A DNA stretch of 22,511 bases from Nephromyces sp. MM_2019 (GCA_015657535.1 JADHZB010000032.1:1-22511), one strand, 5' to 3'; positions 14,001 to 22,511 are shown, numbered from the stretch's first letter. Translations and numbers: made by a program. Notes: generated from the letters alone by a model not told the origin.

Positions 14001-16779
14001 GCCTCCACGAGTCCCCACCTTGCACAGTATAATCTCCACTACCAGATAAATTCCTAACTAGCTCATTCACTAAAACTTCATCATCCTCATCTCTGTAAAA
14101 ATATTTCATACAAAATTTATATTTTATCTATACTCATTACATGGATTGATATCTTCAGTCCTTACGTATCCATTTTTTCGAATAATTTTTTTGCTACCGA
14201 AGCTTTTACTGCTATTTTAGAACAAAGTCTGTTAACATTTCCAAAAATGATTTATTAGCAGAGCTCTTATTTTTATCCCTCAAACTCAAACTTACTCAAC
14301 GAAATCATTCTTCTTCACAGTTGAGTAATCATCCAGATGTCCTAGCTCCTTAAATGCGTCTCTGAGAACATAAACGCTCCTAGCTAAAGAAGTTTAGAAA
14401 TTATTCGAATATATTCTTACCTAATTGAGAAATAGACTTCTGTAAGACGTTCTCCAAGCCGTAATGCAGAATTTACCTCCTGACCTAATTTTTGATAAAA
14501 TTGCGCTAACTCTAGGTGAACCTCGCCACCCGTTAAACTTTGAAAAACTGATTCCACTTTATCCTTTGGTATAGATACCATACTATTAGTTGACAAAAAA
14601 TTTTTAAATTGCTGCCACAATATAGATTCAAAGTATTAAGGTAATTAAATTACATATGCAACACTTTTTTAGCTTATAATACCTCAATTTTTATTTCAGG
14701 AACTTCGGATTTCATTTCTCTGTATGCTTCGGCAAGTGAAATTCCTTTAGAGTCTAATTCATTGCAAAGCCCCCTCAAAATAATTGATTCTGGATCATCT
14801 ATTAGGAAAACACTTTTAACTGAAGATTTCTTTGTTTGTTTAATAACAACACTACGAAATCGCTCTCTTGGTGAGCTGTCCAAGCTATTTGAGCCTTTTC
14901 TAATGCTTTCATCCTGATGGAATTCTTCGTTATCGATATTACGTAAATTCAAATCTTTTGAGATAAGGTTTGTCAGCTCAGAGCTAGCGGAGCTTGATAG
15001 ACTTATTTGAGATGTTTCGGTATGTTCTAAAACTTTTTCTAACTGGTCAGTACTTGAGCTAGACTGATTATGTTCTGATGATTGACTGCTTGATAGATCT
15101 TGTGTTTTGTACAAATCTTGCTCGTTTTCTCCTTCGCTTTCATTTTCGATTTCTTTTCTATGATCAACAATTGTGGTACTAGTTGCGATAATTTTATCTT
15201 CCTCCATCGGTGCTGCTGTTTCTACTTTATTATCTACCTCGGGTCTTAGGTTCTTAGGCTGTATCTCTTTTTCAACGACATCAGAAACATTATTTGAAAC
15301 ATCCTTCAATACCTTTCTAGCACTATATGCATCAATTTTCTTATCGACTAAGTCTTCTTGTTTAGGTTCTACCGAGCTTGAAACACTTTTTGGTAGGATA
15401 TCAACATCTTTTGTTTTTGCGATTTCTTCTTTTAGCAAATCAACTGAAGTCAATTTCGGTTTCAAGATTGGATCATCCAAACTGGTTAATCCTAGTTTAT
15501 TGTCTTTTTGCAACATTTCTTTTAACCTATCATATCTTTGCCCAATTGAAAGCTTCGGATCAATTTCAGTTTGTTCTTGTGGTCCTACATCAGCAGGTAC
15601 ATCCTGCTTAATAGAGGGAGCTTTCGTAACCATCTCGTGTTTATGAGGAAATAATGGTTTTGATTTTGTTGATATTTTTGTTTTGTCATCACTCCCTGAA
15701 TAGTTTTTTGGAGGTGCAACATTTGGCTTCTCCTTTGCTTTAGCTTTCGGAATTATGCTTGGCTCCACCTTAGATCTTTCTATTGATTTTGTAGCTGGTG
15801 CTAAAACTGGCTTTTCTTTTGGTTTGGCCTTATATAACTCACTTGATTTGTTCAGTGATTTATAGTCAATAAGAACTTCAGAATTCGTTACAGCGGGCTT
15901 CTTTTGATCTTTTTCAAAAGATGTAGATGATGCAGCATTTATATCATTTAATATTGTATCGAGCAAAGGTTTAGATTTCTTAAACTCGGTACTTTTCTTG
16001 GATATACTGAACCCTTCTCTGAAATCTGAAACTTTCTTGCCAGGCTCTTTATTTAGTTCTAATACTGGATGCGATCCTAATTTTACATCTACTGAAGGTG
16101 GCGGTGGAGAAATATTTTTAACAATATTTTTACTACTCATTTCTTCAGCTTCTGGCCTTTCAACTTTAACTTCACCTCTTTTTACCTCGAGTACCTTTGG
16201 TTTTTTAATTACTTTTTTGAAATCGGGTTTTGATTTTGGCTCAACGCCTTTAGCTGCTTTTACTTCAGCAGTAGATTGCTTTATTATCGATTGTGATACA
16301 CTCTCCTTTAATAGTGCTGAGACTTGATCCTTTCTTGTAGCTTGCTGAGAAGCCAAAATTTCTGGTTTTTCAGGTACTTTTAATCCACTACTTACAAACT
16401 TTACAGCTTGAGGTTTTGATTGATAAGTCTCTGATTGCAACATTTCTGTTTTTTGACTTTTTATTATCGATTTTATGGCCATATAATCTTTCTTTGATCC
16501 CTCACTTAAAACCCGCAAATTCTGTACAGTTTGCACCAGAGTTACTATATTACTAGTGGTATTACTTAATGTTTTCACGCGAGTATTTTGAAATTCATCT
16601 TTTGAGTTTTCCCTACTAGATTTTATATTTTCGAGTATTTTTCTACTAGTACGAAGCTTATTAATTATATGGTTAAATATTATTTCATCATTATAAAATT
16701 TTTTCCCATGATAAAGTGAAAACAATACGCTCAGCTCTGCTTTGCCAGGTTCATCCTGGACCAGCTCTTTATCGGGCAT
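8021..16779 (-). CDS. Giant EF-hand plus cyclic-nucleotide-binding repeat protein, 19 exons, about 2,517 aa
   Basis: This is probably a sensor or scaffold responding to Ca2+ and cyclic nucleotide. Exons, 5' to 3' (descending): 16779-14683, 14611-14421, 14379-14296, 14228-14166, 14092-13453, 13390-13217, 13124-12982, 12915-12866, 12776-12409, 12338-12171, 12107-12000, 11933-11886, 11819-11637, 11569-11288, 11237-11154, 11092-8879, 8807-8760, 8691-8509, 8446-8021. All junctions are GT-AG and phase-consistent, totalling 7,554 nt. Domains: disordered Lys/Ser/Glu-rich 60-640; EF-hand modules 672-1147; CNB1 1205-1330 (degenerate); CNB2 1336-1455; CNB3 1540-1655; CNB4 1692-1810 (degenerate); disordered 1815-1940; EF module 1953-2110; CNB5 2148-2265 and CNB6 2270-2395 (both degenerate); acidic tail to 2517. 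No kinase, GEF, cyclase or membrane segment is visible. Apicomplexans have EPAC-like CNB-repeat proteins without proven GEF activity; orthology is my guess. The ATG at 16779 is the first in frame after the neighbour's stop. Confidence 0.85.
8390..8968 (-). other. CNB6, degenerate cyclic-nucleotide-binding domain
   Basis: Exons 16-19. The fold is recognisable: FLSSSVLFQKASTDKIKMATQ, then ACKLENIRKHQYITKM (the 16-codon exon 17), GRTAQAQYIIYVGKAEL, and SWSRSDFEQIFDYL. The cassette reads FFGQINLFEVASKKTNIKAI, so the ribose-binding Glu is Gln and the phosphate-binding Arg is Lys or missing. Binding is therefore doubtful. The exon structure copies that of CNB2 exactly (48 nt plus 183 nt). Confidence 0.8.
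9446..9919 (-). other. C-terminal EF-hand-like module of the giant protein (residues about 1953-2110)
   Basis: IRVNMIQKYNSLEEAYNQM, then VDFKGFSTFLRSLEIVPALK and LTLTNFIKRM repeat the helix-loop-helix pattern of the N-terminal modules, but the loops lack most Asp/Asn ligands. A further loop-like NPNGERSLETEE near residue 2090 has Asn, Asn, Gly and a terminal Glu and could bind weakly. This module separates CNB4 from CNB5, showing that EF and CNB units alternate along the chain. Confidence 0.6.
10811..11219 (-). other. CNB3, second intact cyclic-nucleotide-binding domain
   Basis: Exons 15-16. It starts METVPIIKLLSKEKRKHIVQ, then the beta-roll with IVIEGEEPDKFYILKSG, and the cassette FGEMSFIKQEKRTAYIIS at residues 1616-1633, with Glu1618 and Arg1627 in the expected places. 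Arg is followed by Thr and Ala (RTA), the pattern associated with cGMP preference in PKG-type sites. The first of its introns (between Q1561 and D1562) is at the same place as in CNB2 and CNB6. Confidence 0.87.
11522..12080 (-). other. CNB2, intact cyclic-nucleotide-binding domain
   Basis: Spread over exons 11-14. The helix/beta start is FLSSCAVIHKLSTWARRKIA, followed by the beta-roll KYYSEGTSIFRK|FDEPDYFYIIKSG and the phosphate-binding cassette FGELSIIKKQTRSATVIA at residues 1417-1434. Glu1419 would bind the ribose 2'-OH and Arg1428 the cyclic phosphate. The C-helix TDCE|CLSLDVESFDRLL follows. This is close to the PKA regulatory and PKG family consensus, so real ligand binding is likely. I cannot decide cAMP versus cGMP: the residue after the key Arg is Ser then Ala, where a Thr often marks cGMP preference in PKG. 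Confidence 0.88.
12866..14766 (-). other. EF-hand modules of the giant protein (residues about 672-1147)
   Basis: Successive EF-hand-pair modules share the pattern LxEAY/AFxxM...xFxxFL...vFxxL. Two loops are canonical for Ca2+ binding: residues 811-822 (DTDEDDEVLVNE), assembled across the 14166/14092 splice, and residues 1015-1026 (DDNNNGNVTIH then E), where the bidentate Glu at position 12 is the first codon after the 13453/13390 splice. The module spanning exons 1-2 and that of exons 7-8 keep the helical pattern but have lost loop ligands, so they are probably structural. A 200-residue acidic/Ser-rich linker lies between the two good loops. Confidence 0.8.
14720..16600 (-). other. Disordered N-terminal third of the giant protein
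   Basis: Within exon 1, residues of about 60-640 are rich in Lys, Ser, Glu, Pro and Thr, with no hydrophobic core pattern and no membrane segment. A loose internal duplication is visible: KAKPKEKPVLAPATKS (residues near 315-330) and KAKAKEKPNVAPPKNYS (near 343-359). Several Ser/Thr-Pro and RKS/KKSS-like sites could be phosphorylated. This looks like a flexible, probably regulated region that carries the folded modules. Confidence 0.6.
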
Positions 16780-16885
16780 TTTCTGGTAATTCCAATTAAT
16801 GGATTAAGTATTTTTAGTAGGTTTGAGATGTTAAAAAATTGAAAATTTCAATAAAACACACATTATTTATAAAAAAATTGACACA

Positions 16886-18532
16886 TCATTCTTTAGGAAT
16901 TTTAAAAGAATTATTGCGCACCCTAAGCAATGCGACTTCTTCTTCTAGGTTCTTTATCCTATGATTGTAAACCTTTATTCCTGGGAAATAAAAATTTCAA
17001 ACGAATATTCAGTTGGGACTCTCTTAATATAGCTATTAATTATTATATATTTACAAGTCCTATACATCCACAATAAATCTTGGAATCATACATGAATTTT
17101 GTGTGCTTCACTTACTTTCAGAGTCACCTTCAATTCTATCTCTTGCCTTTCTTAACATTTTTATTGACTCTTTTTCAGTTCTTGTAAGGCTATTAACAGA
17201 TGCCTTTTCACCAGCTGGTTGGGCACCTATTGTACCCATATACAATGAGCAGAACGGACCACTCAACTGTGATGCTTTGGAAAGATCATCAAAATGATCA
17301 CGCAGCTGATAAATTTTAATTTAAAATATTTGATAAGTTGGGACTAAGATTTATTAGCATAAAATAATACCTCATGTTGTAGCGCTTTAAGATTTAATTG
17401 CCAACTCCGAGAGATATTTTGTTCAAAATTCAACCTCCTCTCTAAATCTAGGTTTAGGTTCTGTATCAAATATTGGAAATTTAATTAGCCTTTGATTTGA
17501 AGAAATTAAGTTAAGTAATATTTTACCTGAGAAACCGCCAGTTCCTTATATGCAGTGAGTAATCGCTTTTGCAAATGGGCATCTACTTTACCATTCTTAT
17601 CGTTCAAATTTAAATCTCGAAATGGGTCTTGCCTAACTTGCGTTTGCAAGTCAACAAGTTGCTCAATAAGAATAGCATTCCTAAAAAATCATTCATTGAC
17701 AAACCTGTATTTGAATTTTTATTTCAAGTCTAGTGCATTCTTACTTTGCCAAGGTTTCATCTCTCTCACTTTCTGCAGAGGACACCCTATGCTGCCAAAC
17801 ATAGTTATGATAATTATTCAAATCATCATCAACTACTTTGATTAACTTTTCAAGGACTTCGGTACATTTGCAACCACCTTCTACAGTTAGACTTTTTACA
17901 ACTTCAGCCTTGTCCTCAATTGTATTTGATCCCATAAAAGAATTTGCAGTCCCTGACTCATAATTTGCATGATTAAGACTATGCTTATCAGTACCTTGCT
18001 GATCTATATCCGGATATTCCGTATTGAAAACTTTCCTTTTGATATCTCTCAATTGTGAATTTAAGTCACTTATGCCACTATGCAAGCTTGCAGTTTCTCT
18101 ATAAGATCTCTCAAGACTCCTCTTGAGATAATCATTCTCATTTACTAGTGTTTTGATACTATTAGCTAATTCTGGACCATATTGATTAGCTAGAACTGAA
18201 TAATCAGGTGCAGTTTTTTTTGGCTGAATTCATTATATACATAAATGTAATTGCTTAGATGATCAACTTATATTCCTAAAAATAACTTACTGGTATTGAG
18301 CCTTGAGCTTTAAGTGCTACATTTTGCGATTCTAAAAATATATTGAGATTCCTACAATAAAAATAAGTATGAAGTTTTTATAATAAATTTTATAAGTATA
18401 ATAAAATAAAATAGTTAATTACTTTTGATTTGCTAGCCTAGAATTGAGCTCTTGAAAGTATTTGAAAGAAACTCCTCCATTAACAAAATCTTTTTCTGAA
18501 AAGTTTAAGAATGAAACTTCATTATCTTCCAT
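16886..18532 (-). CDS. Coiled-coil protein, seven exons, 392 aa
   Basis: I do not recognise the family. Exons (descending): 18532-18423, 18351-18291, 18223-17745, 17680-17527, 17460-17371, 17305-17116 and 16980-16886. All are GT-AG, phase-consistent and total 1,179 nt with a TGA at 16888-16886. The start MEDNEVSFLNFSEKDF is followed by predicted long helices with Leu/Ile heptad spacing (residues about 75-140 and most of 240 to the end). The C-terminal helix is YNHRIKNLEEEVALLRVRNN. There is no signal peptide or membrane span, and a CKC motif occurs in the central exon. It is likely a cytoskeletal, centrosomal or scaffold-type protein by composition alone. It lies 106 bp upstream of the giant gene on the same strand, so the two genes are packed head-to-tail. 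Its upstream side faces the divergent eIF3b-like gene across 2.5 kb. Confidence 0.8.
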
Positions 18533-20130
18533 TAGTATTTCAGCTATCACACTCCTTTTAAGTAAACTTTTTATCCCATGATAATTTATTCAGATAGTGC
18601 AAAATAAAATCTCTAAAACCTTAAATGTTTAATATAGCAGAAAATCCTGATATTAAACCCAATTTATACAAGAAAACATATATTTATAATACATTTCTTA
18701 AGAAATACATTATCCTATTACTATTATCTCTGAATATTATAGGTTATAATATATATAAGGCATTAAGTATTTAAAACATAAAATTTATATCCTTTCTAGT
18801 GGAATAAAAAGGTTTATAATAAATATATAGGTAATATAAAAAGGGTACCTTTCAAATATTTTATATGGAATCTATTAATACAAATTAATTATAGTTATAT
18901 TTTTTAGTTCAAGCATCATCCATGCCAATCCTAGATAAACCCTTAGAGTAGAAAAAGATATAAATAAAAAGCAAAATTTCTAGAACATTTGTTTAAAATC
19001 GTCAAAAAAAACCATTTCTCATCTATTATAAGAATTTCAATAACCCTTAGCAGGTCCATCAATGTAAATAGTTTTAAAATGCACTCAAAATTATTAAATT
19101 GTCACTCAAATTGTTTACTCTCTCACATAAACTAATTATATCAAAAATATTTTGAATATATTGTTCATCTATTACAATAGAAACCATTTTAAAGGGTTTA
19201 TTTAACTACAAATCAATCAGAACTTACACAAAGTCATAGCTTAAATATAACCATTAACTCTTCAATGGATAGATTATAATTTTTAGTTAGGGAAAACATA
19301 TCAGTCTATATCATTAATAAATATATACTTTTAAATCATGTTCAATATTGTAAACTACTAATAGATTACACTCAAATCTATAATATATTATACCTTAGAT
19401 ATTAACTACCCCAACTCATGTTGACGATATTAATTTGAAAAATATATAATTATCTAAGCTATCTAATTTAAACATCCAAAATAAGCAATATAAATTAATT
19501 ATCTCTCTTAAATATAAATTATTCAAAATTTTCTATTTGTAACTAAACCAAGTTTATATCTCATGCTACGCTTGAATAACCTTAATAGATCAAATTTATA
19601 ATTACTGACTCATTAAAATCAATACATATATATAACTCAATCAAAGATAATCTCCTATGTAATTACTTATAAATTTTTAAATTTAAGAATTAGATGTATT
19701 TTATAAATATTGGATAAAGTTATATATGTATATCCAATTGAAAGGATCATTTTGTTAAAAATTAGATACTTTGATTATAATATTATAAGTTTATAATAAA
19801 GATTGATAAAAGTATAACAATACACACTCCTGAATATATTTAATAAAGCTAAGAGTTAATTATTAAACAAAATTAGTTATGTTTAGTAATGAGTATCAAT
19901 GTTTAGTTTAATATTTGTTTATTTAGAGGACTTTATATAATATATATTATCTAATATATATATATATATCTATTTATTTCTATGTACATATATATTTGTG
20001 TAACAATGGTGTCAATAAATATATCTATTTGTGTATTGTGCAAGAGTAATCAAAAATATTTTTGTTTGTATCCCTTCATTATATAGATTTATATATACAT
20101 ATATATATCTATTTATATATAACATGAATA
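18533..20130. other. A+T-rich intergenic DNA
   Basis: No open reading frame of note and no splice-linked exons seen on either strand. It contains short TA tracts (for example 19954-19969) and scattered TTATAA/AATATA words. The promoter of the coiled-coil gene should be near 18533-18800. Confidence 0.5.
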
Positions 20131-20284
20131 CTCATACTTACCCCCATAAATACTCACATATTATATACTTAGTCACACATATACTTATACACACATAAAC
20201 GTAAACACATACTTAAGTATATATATATTCACATAGTTTCATATTCATATACTATACACACATATATCTACACACACATCTTTA

Positions 20285-20321
<37 letters not shown>

Positions 20322-21023
20322 ATGTTCGTGTAGATATAATAACTGTTGATACCATATACTAATGACAAGTAAATATAATAATCAATTTCTACACAAAAAC
20401 CTCTTCACCACTTCAAATCTTAGTCTATTATATATATAATCATATATATTTATACATATATATATATACATATATATATATACACATATAAATACAAAAC
20501 TCTTCAAATGTGTTTATTATAACATAAACATTTATTCCATAAACTTGTCTATACGTCCTTTAACTCTATACATTGGGCCTTCTTCAATATCTTATAACTT
20601 TGATTATATAAGAGCAGGAACACCCAATTCTTAAACACATATAATTTTACCTTTAGACAATTCTTACACATACATAATATTACCTTACAATTCTTTCACA
20701 CACACACAACATTACCTCTTACCTTCAATTTTGAAAGAAGATCTACTCTAAACAAAAACTCTTATTTGTGAAAGAAAATTTTATATATATTCATACACAC
20801 ACACAACAATAAACACTACAAATAACAAACACTCACGCACATTACAACAATACACAAACTTACATTACACACATACACACAAAGGGTGAGAAGTTTGGAA
20901 TATTTTATCTTGTTATTTCAAACACAGTAGATAACAAATTCATAACACACACATTAACACACAACGTCCACACTCTACACACACACATCTGAGGAATACA
21001 TCACACCCTCCTTGTTACTAAAA
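20131..21023. other. C+A-rich region upstream of the eIF3b-like gene
   Basis: From about 20.13 kb the plus strand gains frequent ACACAC and CATAC words while G becomes rare. There is no coding potential beyond short low-complexity frames. It should contain the promoter and 5' UTR of the gene starting at 21024. Embedded are TA microsatellites at 20288-20319 and about 20452-20482. Confidence 0.5.
20288..20319. repeat. (AT)16 microsatellite
   Basis: An uninterrupted alternating A/T tract of 32 bases, ending at C20320. It is self-complementary and prone to slippage and cruciform formation. It lies about 700 bp before the start of the plus-strand gene. Confidence 0.95.
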
Positions 21024-22465
21024 ATGGTATACGTTGACATTAAAGCTTTACCAGGTGAGATAGTTACACAAACCTATTATTATACCTAATTCATATCAAT
21101 TGTGTATATACTTAAGAAATAATGTATGATTTAAACAATGTAATAATACTCTTACACACTTGATATATTGAGTGTGCTTATCACACACATTTTGAAAATA
21201 TACCTTCAAATCATATGTAATTATATACACATAAAAAATAATTTTTTAGGGCAATGTGTAAGCATGTATTTCTTTAATCTGTATGGAATATTTTTACACA
21301 CCCTTTTTTATTTTTTCAAAATACAAAAGATGACCAACTTACACACACACATTTACATATTTTACATAAACCATTTGAACATACATAAATTAATTTCATA
21401 CATGTCAACACCATAATACACACACATCCAAGCACTTAGACCAAACAACTTACTCAACTTATCACACACTCCCAAAAACTCACCTACACCTTAGTTTGTC
21501 TCCCCCCCTCCTTCTCCAACATACACACACACACATACATACCTCCCACCCATCACACACACCCACCCTACATACACACACACTACATACACACACACTA
21601 CATACACACACACTACACACACACATCCTACATACACACACACTACACACACACACACTACACACACACATCCTACACACACACATCTTACACACACCCC
21701 CCCTACACACACCCCCCCTACACACACACCCCCTACACACACACATCCTACACACACACACACACACATGTTTATTTTAGCTGAAGATCAACACCTCATT
21801 GATTACTTATCGGAGGATAGTGACGATGGCGACGATAATTCTTTTATGAATAAGTGTAGCGACATTGAGCCACTTGTTAAACTCAACACTAAGTTTCCCA
21901 ATACAATCATAGGTACACACACTTTACACATTTTTACACACCTCACACACTTTATTCACCTAATTTATACATCTCAAATATTTTGCACATTTTCACACAC
22001 TTTATCACACACTTTACACATTTTCACACACATTTTCACACACATTTTCACACACTTTATACATTTTCACACACTTTTTTACATATTTTATACATCACAC
22101 ACAGCTTACACATTTTCACACATTTTAAACAATATAATACTTATTTTTTAATACACACATTATCATTTTAATATAGTTGCTGGCACACCCATAACAACTC
22201 AAGATAAGGTTGAACGATTAAAGAGTTATATGCAAAAGCGCATCCCCATAGACTTATCATCTAAAGGTGTGTGTAACTTTTTTATATGAAATATGTGTGT
22301 ATATAACTTATATAGATAGTGTGTATGTATGTATTACTCATATATATGATGTGTACATAAGTGTATATATTACACTTGTACATATTATACCTAACTCAAA
22401 ATATTTTCGGAACGCACACATTCCTCCCCACACCACACAAACATACACCCCCACGCACCCACACC

Positions 22466-22511
<46 letters not shown>
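21024..22511 (+). CDS. Probable translation initiation factor eIF3 subunit B, 5' part (three exons, continues past window)
   Basis: Likely the N-terminus of the eIF3 scaffold subunit b (Prt1), a 40S-recruitment factor in the cytoplasm. Exons: 21024-21054, 21781-21912 and 22177-22266. All three donors cut after codon base 1, and the reading frame is open across them. The protein begins MVYVDIKALP, continues with an acidic stretch LIDYLSEDSDDGDD, then NTIIVAGTPITTQDKVERLK and SYMQKRIPIDLSSK. The last part matches, by my recall of the family, the start of the eIF3b RRM (VVDGxPxVxxxKvexLkxxlxKiF), preceded by an acidic N-terminus as in eIF3b. The start has a good AAAATGG context. Introns 1 (726 nt), 2 (264 nt) and 3 (at least 245 nt) are CA-satellite DNA. 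Family assignment is moderate; the gene model itself is more certain. Confidence 0.6.
21568..21747. repeat. 15-bp minisatellite, 12 units, inside intron 1 of the eIF3b-like gene
   Basis: Twelve consecutive 15-base units of the form CTACAYACACACAYM, exactly in phase (starts every 15 bases from 21568 to 21733), followed by a longer CA-rich thirteenth unit to about 21769. Variants are CTACATACACACACA, CTACACACACACATC and CTACACACACCCCCC. It ends 33 bases before the 3' splice site at 21780. Because 15 is a multiple of 3, it opens long Leu-His-Thr-His frames on the plus strand and Cys-Val frames on the minus strand that are not genes. Confidence 0.93.
22021..22056. repeat. 12-bp repeat TTTTCACACACA in intron 2
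   Basis: Three consecutive 12-base units begin at 22021, 22033 and 22045 (the last one ends ...CACT), set in a longer degenerate field of TTTYACACA(CA) words filling most of intron 2 (21913-22176). It lies 120 bases before the 3' splice site at 22176. Confidence 0.85.
22469..22511. repeat. (AC)n microsatellite running to the window end
   Basis: An unbroken alternating A/C tract of 43 bases to the last base of the window, inside intron 3 of the eIF3b-like gene. Its true length is unknown because the window stops in it; this may be a contig edge. Confidence 0.95.

Noticed and set aside
15173..16327. Plus-strand ORFs of 77-157 codons opposite the giant gene's first exon
   Set aside because: They are antisense shadows of a long Lys/Ser/Glu-rich coding exon, with Ser/Phe/Leu-rich composition expected from its complement.
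14674..16779. The 701-codon ORF as a complete separate gene
   Set aside because: Its last residues complete half of an EF-hand module continued at 14611, with a good GTATTA donor just before the stop and the phase matching. A single gene is the better model, though not proven.
8021..16779. Identification of the giant gene as cGMP-dependent protein kinase (PKG)
   Set aside because: The CNB cassettes resemble PKG, but no kinase motifs (glycine loop, HRD, DFG) occur anywhere in the chain, and the C-terminus is an acidic tail.
21480..21780. Overlapping long ORFs on both strands (Leu-His-Thr-His repeats on plus, Cys-Val repeats on minus)
   Set aside because: They arise only because the 15-bp CA minisatellite has no stop codons in several frames. 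The region fits as an intron between two in-frame exons.
21768..22151. A 127-codon plus-strand ORF
   Set aside because: Its first part is the true exon 2 (21781-21912); the rest reads through the donor into intron 2 repeat sequence.
22469..22511. Possible telomeric repeat at the window end
   Set aside because: It is plain (AC)n, not a TTTAGGG/TTAGGG-type repeat, and it lies in an intron following coding exons.

Overview
The window is eukaryotic nuclear DNA, very A+T-rich, with many short GT-AG introns (about 47-220 nt, apart from those in the last gene). The histone H3 has the SGGIKKPHR tail and alveolate-type core residues. A large calcium/cyclic-nucleotide protein and a small secreted acidic protein point the same way. 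The best reading is an apicomplexan, most like a piroplasm (Theileria/Babesia/Cytauxzoon type) because of the many tiny introns. That assignment is inference, and the 1-3 kb intergenic gaps are larger than I would expect for Theileria. All splice models were built by hand from reading-frame continuity, GT/AG sites and domain continuity.

Layout. 1-236 (-): 5' end of a ubiquitin gene with one intron. 1917-2321 (-): a 134-codon ORF, possibly real. 3529-3939 (+): intronless histone H3. 5814-7160 (+): six-exon gene for a 251-aa secreted acidic protein. 8021-16779 (-): a nineteen-exon gene for a protein of about 2,517 aa, the main feature of the window. It has a disordered N-terminus, several EF-hand modules and six cyclic-nucleotide-binding (CNB) folds, and no kinase or other catalytic domain that I can see. 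16886-18532 (-): a seven-exon coiled-coil protein of 392 aa, 106 bp upstream of the giant gene on the same strand. 18533-21023: gene-poor DNA that changes from plain A+T-rich to C+A-rich. 21024 to the window end (+): first three exons of a gene whose product resembles the N-terminus of translation initiation factor eIF3b. Its introns are full of CA-type satellite, and the window stops inside a (CA)n tract.

Working together. H3 and ubiquitin are housekeeping genes. The giant protein looks like a scaffold or sensor that could read both Ca2+ and a cyclic nucleotide: at least two canonical EF-hand loops and two intact CNB phosphate-binding cassettes sit in one chain. The most informative structural result is that CNB2 and CNB6 are cut by introns at three equivalent places, giving identical 48-nt plus 183-nt exon pairs. 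This is a record of internal duplication and independent support for the gene model.
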